Shown one piece after another: positions 62,301 through 64,000 of a DNA stretch of 64,000 nt. The stretch's first letter is position 1. Every line of letters starts with the position of its first letter. The stretch comes from Muraenolepis orangiensis (Eukaryota > Chordata > Actinopteri > Gadiformes > Muraenolepididae): positions 10,576,340 to 10,640,339 of the forward strand of contig CM051016.1 of the NCBI GenBank assembly GCA_027704905.1. Direction: 5' to 3'. The position numbers and the translations under genes were made by a program. A model generated the notes under the pieces. That model was not told where the DNA came from. It saw nothing but the letters and a program-made list of their open reading frames with translations, and did no database searches.

Positions 62301-63547
62301 TCTTCATGGTCCAGTTACAATGTTCTTCATGTTCTAGATTGAATGTTTATGTTCTAGGTTCTAATTACAATGTTCTTCATGTTGTAGTGACTATGTTCTT
62401 CATGTTGTAGTTGCAATGTAGTAGGTGTAGTATGTTCTACCATGTTTGGCTCCAGAGTGTCTTGGTTCCAGTGTGTTCTACACGGTACCATTCCCTCTTG
62501 AAGCAAGAGAAACCAAGGGGTCTGGGGTTGGGAATGTCACACATCAGCACAGTGTGGCGTTACAGTAACCCATTCCACATTATGTTACAGTAACACATTG
62601 TTACAGTAACATAGTATGTTACAGTAACACATTATGTTACAGTAACCCATTCCACATTATGTTACAGTAACACATTTTGTTACAGTAACCCATTCCACAT
62701 TATGTTACAGTAACACATTATGTTACAGTAACACATTATGTTACAGTAACCCATTCCACATTATGTTACAGTAACACAGTATGTTACAGTAACCCATTCC
62801 ACATTATGTTACAGTAACACAGTATGTTACAGTAACCCATTCCACATTATGTTACAGTAACACAGTATGTTACAGTAACCCGTAACACTGTATGAAACAG
62901 TTAGCCAGTATGTTACAGCAACACAATATGTTACAATAAAGCAGTATGTTACAGTAACCATACCACAATATGTTACAGTAGTGCAGTATGTTACAGTAAC
63001 GCAATATGTTACAGTAACACAGTATGTTAGTTACGCAGTATGTTACAGTAACACAGTATGTTAGTTACGCAGTATGTTACAGTAACGCAGTATGTTAGTT
63101 ACGCAGTATGTTACAGTAACGCAGTATGTTACAGTAATGCAGTATGTTACAGTAACACAGTATGTTACAGTAACTCATAACACAGTATGTTATAGTAACA
63201 CAGTATGTTACAGTAACACAGTATGTTACAGTAACAGTGGTACAGTAGCTGTAATGCAGTATGTCAGTTACCCAGTATGTCACAGTAACACAGTATGTCA
63301 CTGTAACACAGTATGTCACAGTAACCCAGTATGTCACAGTAACCCAGTATGTCACAGTATGTCACAGTAACCCAGTATGTCACAGTAACACCCTATTGTG
63401 TCCAGGACCGGATCATTGACGCGGGGCCTAAGGGGAACTATTCCCGGTTCATGAACCACAGCTGTCAGCCCAACTGTGAGACCCAGAAGTGGACAGTGAA
63501 CGGGGACACCAGGGTTGGACTATTCGCTGTCTGCCACATTCCAGCAG
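50381..63547 (+). CDS. nsd2: NSD2 (WHSC1) H3K36 methyltransferase, 5' part through most of SET
   Basis: Nuclear histone H3K36 methyltransferase. Eighteen coding exons: 50381-51277, 52467-52680, 52901-53049, 53217-53609, 54476-54647, 54798-54907, 55137-55233, 55668-55780, 56301-56402, 56919-57045, 57289-57507, 57852-58031, 58543-58699, 60300-60502, 60717-60820, 61394-61663, 62173-62289, 63406-63547. All phases agree: 3766 nt, 1255 full codons. The start follows an acceptor at 50373; DGVLQKMVGH...LKDLTSRVLNGD matches the NSD2 N-terminus. Order: P/T/S repeat; PWWP1 (VGDVVWTKVSGSPWWPCMV, ~337); Lys-rich linker; PHD fingers (~745-976); PWWP2 (WWPAEV, EFPVFFFGSKDFFWTHQ); AWS (CTCKPSDERPCG, ~1090); SET motifs EFVNEYIGE and SRFMNHSCQPNCE. 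SET end, post-SET and last PHD lie beyond the window. No HMG box was recognised. GPKGNYSRFM favours NSD2 over NSD3. Confidence 0.96.
50820..51260 (+). repeat. nsd2: Coding repeat (SPLDTT-rich) in nsd2 exon
   Basis: In-frame repeats of ACCACCAGCCCCCTGGACACC encode about 20 runs of TTSPLDTT/TTSPLD, adding ~145 low-complexity residues between the conserved N-terminus and PWWP1. Confidence 0.93.
51560..52430. repeat. 24-bp minisatellite in an nsd2 intron
   Basis: About 36 copies of TACATATGGATGGTTGATTC + ATGT. The 24-bp length keeps frames open, giving spurious 210-265-codon ORFs on both strands. 51278-51560 is unique intron. Confidence 0.96.
53610..53712 (+). repeat. 31-bp donor-derived repeat (nsd2 intron)
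   Basis: Three units of GTTGGACCCAACTAGACCTA + AAGATAAACAG directly follow the donor ACACAG/gttaga. Two units end in ACAG/GTT, which recreates the donor context. Confidence 0.85.
53750..54235. mobile_element. Composite of hAT and LINE fragments (nsd2 intron)
   Basis: Plus strand ~53800-53960 encodes a hAT-type zinc-finger remnant (NPVCLICSETVAIIKSGNVK, then RHYEIK). On the minus strand ~53945-54120 reads as an AP-endonuclease segment of a non-LTR element (VYIQPRADANIALDELYSEV ... PIVAG). After 54120 a few more element-like bases follow. Both are decayed. Together they look like a LINE piece abutting or inserted in a hAT remnant. Confidence 0.55.
55234..55372 (+). repeat. 23-bp repeat at an nsd2 donor
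   Basis: AAGAGCCCCAGGAGGGTGGG + ACT repeats six times, starting at the donor TCTG/gtaagagcc. The first unit contains the real donor; later copies read ACTAAGAGCC and lost the GT. 55373-55667 is unique AT-rich intron. Confidence 0.9.
55857..56240. repeat. 20-bp minisatellite (nsd2 intron)
   Basis: About 19 units of GTGGATAACCCGGTGTAGCG. They end ~60 bp before the acceptor at 56300. Confidence 0.95.
57046..57195 (+). repeat. Irregular donor-like repeats after nsd2 exon 56919-57045
   Basis: The real donor is CTACAG/gtgagt. TACAG/GTGAGT is repeated exactly near 57092 and 57162, with related GTGAGTCTAG and GGTAAGTCTAC copies between them. Confidence 0.75.
57508..57800 (+). repeat. ~50-bp repeat of exon end plus donor (nsd2 intron)
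   Basis: Units GCCACCAAGGGCGAGGCTAC + GCTAGGCTACAGTGTGGCTATAG copy the real junction GCCACCAAGG/gtgagg. Most copies have GC in place of the donor GT; one near 57744 restores GTGAGG. Confidence 0.88.
58080..58275. repeat. GGTTTAGTAAACTC repeats (nsd2 intron)
   Basis: About eight imperfect ~25-bp units with TGGTTTAGTAAACTCTAAAA. 58276-58542 after it is unique intron sequence. Confidence 0.8.
58765..59290. mobile_element. Dispersed-repeat-like segment (nsd2 intron)
   Basis: Begins TTAATATAGTGCTTTTCTGG / ACACCCAAGGCGCTTTAGA, a phrase often found at the edge of dispersed teleost repeats. It continues through a GC-rich segment (CCAGATGGAGGGTGCAGCAA, AGGCCCTGTAGCCCCAGGTC). It resembles known fish interspersed repeats, but the family is not assigned. 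Confidence 0.5.
59262..59328. repeat. Perfect 32-bp inverted repeat with 3-nt centre
   Basis: Arms 59262-59293 and 59297-59328 are exact reverse complements around AAC. The right arm is homologous to the true nsd2 acceptor sequence at ~60278-60300 (AATATTGATCATGTCTCCCC). Confidence 0.93.
59329..60299. other. AT-rich intron segment with a hAT-like terminus
   Basis: No exon. A G-run lies at ~59584. CAGCGGTACCCAAACCCCGG at ~59706 looks like a hAT-type terminal repeat, suggesting a non-autonomous element; its partner end was not found. A short (AATA)n follows at ~59818. Confidence 0.35.
60850..61345. repeat. 32-bp minisatellite (nsd2 intron)
   Basis: About fourteen near-identical 32-bp units of ACTACCATAGTGTTATCCTG + AACCTTGTGCCA. 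They end ~50 bp before the acceptor of exon 61394-61663. Confidence 0.96.
61745..62172 (+). repeat. 48-bp array of decoy acceptor + 9-nt pseudo-exon + donor (nsd2)
   Basis: Units of TGTGTCCTCCAG / GGGGAGCTA / GTAAGTTAGTTGG with a 48-bp period (TCCTCCAG at 61825, 61873, 61921, 61969, 62017, 62065, 62113, plus a variant near 61769). The real 3' splice site at 62172 (TTCTCCAG/GGAGAGTTTGTC) is the last member. Confidence 0.95.
62570..63395. repeat. 18-bp TATGTTACAGTAACACAG minisatellite (nsd2 intron)
   Basis: More than 40 units, with a later TATGTCACAGTAACCCAG variant. The core TGTTACAGTAACA is a near palindrome. The array stops ~12 bp before the acceptor of exon 63406. Confidence 0.95.
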
Positions 63548-64000
63548 GTAGGGGTTTGACAATACAGAGACGGGTCATTAAGGAGCAGGTAGGGGTTAGA
63601 CAGTACAGAGACGGGTCATTAAGGAGCAGGTAGGGGTTAGACAGTACAGAGATGGGTCATTAAGGAGCAGGTAGGGGTTTGACAATACAGAGACGGGTCA
63701 TTAAAGAGCAGGTAGGGGTTTGACAATACAGAGACGGGTCATTAAAGAGCAGGTAGGGGTTTGACAATACAGAGACGGGTCATTAAGGAGCAGGTAGGGG
63801 TTAGACAGTACAGAGACGGGTCATTAAAGAGCAGGTAGGGGTTAGACAGTACAGAGACGGGTCATTAAGGAGCAGGTAGGGGTTTGACAATACAGAGACG
63901 GGTCATTAAAGAGCAGGTAGAGTTTGACAGTACAGAGACGGGTCATTAAAGAGCAGGTAGGGGTTAGACAGTACAGAGACGGGTCATTAAGGAGCAGGTA
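63548..64000 (+). repeat. 41-bp donor-derived array (nsd2), continuing off the window
   Basis: Eleven 41-bp units GTAGGGGTTTGACAATACAG + AGACGGGTCATTAAGGAGCAG. Each unit end plus the next unit start (GAGCAG/GTAGGGG) copies the real exon end and donor (CCAGCAG/gtaggg). Confidence 0.96.

Noticed and set aside
50381..63547. Orthologue of the scaRNA hosted by human NSD2 (SCARNA22)
   Set aside because: No H/ACA-type hairpin-hinge-hairpin-ACA structure could be recognised by eye; a covariance-model search would be needed.

Overview
The window comes from a ray-finned fish (teleost-like) nuclear genome. It holds three vertebrate genes with many small phase-consistent GT-AG introns, fish-type tRNA-derived SINEs, a hAT DNA transposon, a CR1/L2-like LINE fragment and an extreme load of micro- and minisatellites. 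The species cannot be named from sequence alone. Gene order and strands (fgfr3 + / letm1 - / nsd2 +) match the vertebrate 4p16.3-type FGFR3-LETM1-NSD2 block. Residue choices in the kinase, in LETM1 and in the N-terminus of NSD2 fit this paralog set better than the FGFR1-LETM2-NSD3 set.

Layout. 1-4825: the last nine coding exons of fgfr3 (juxtamembrane segment, whole tyrosine kinase domain, C-tail). 4826-~7700: its repeat-filled 3' UTR, with a poly(A) signal at 7678. 7730-9180: a 20/40-bp minisatellite with a 600-bp higher-order period. 9181-~28135: one giant (~19 kb) 31/23-bp minisatellite carrying two copies of a SINE. 28.1-30.0 kb: unassigned exon-like segments among microsatellites. 30.7-31.3 kb: a LINE fragment followed by a long (TA)n. 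31.9-34.4 kb: minisatellites, one made of CRE palindromes. 34413-44570: a complete 14-exon letm1 on the minus strand (707 codons plus stop). 44.7-49.3 kb: the divergent letm1/nsd2 promoter interval, invaded by a nearly complete hAT transposon. The nsd2 side has a 33-bp-spaced CCAAT array plus two E2F-type sites. 50381-63547: nsd2 from its start codon to the middle of the SET domain (18 coding exons; 1255 complete codons). The gene runs off the right edge.

The genes act in separate processes: a cell-surface FGF receptor kinase, a mitochondrial inner-membrane ion-homeostasis protein and an H3K36 methyltransferase. Their linkage is ancient synteny, not an operon.

The most striking pattern is that tandem repeats sit on exon edges. 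In at least ten introns of the three genes the minisatellite unit contains a copy of the adjacent 5' or 3' splice site, often with a few exon bases. This gives arrays of decoy donors or acceptors. In nsd2 the arrays at 61.77-62.17 kb even form repeated 9-nt in-frame pseudo-microexons. Other points of interest are two near-perfect long palindromes with 1-3 nt centres, an array of RFX X-box motifs in a letm1 intron, and coding minisatellites in letm1 and nsd2.
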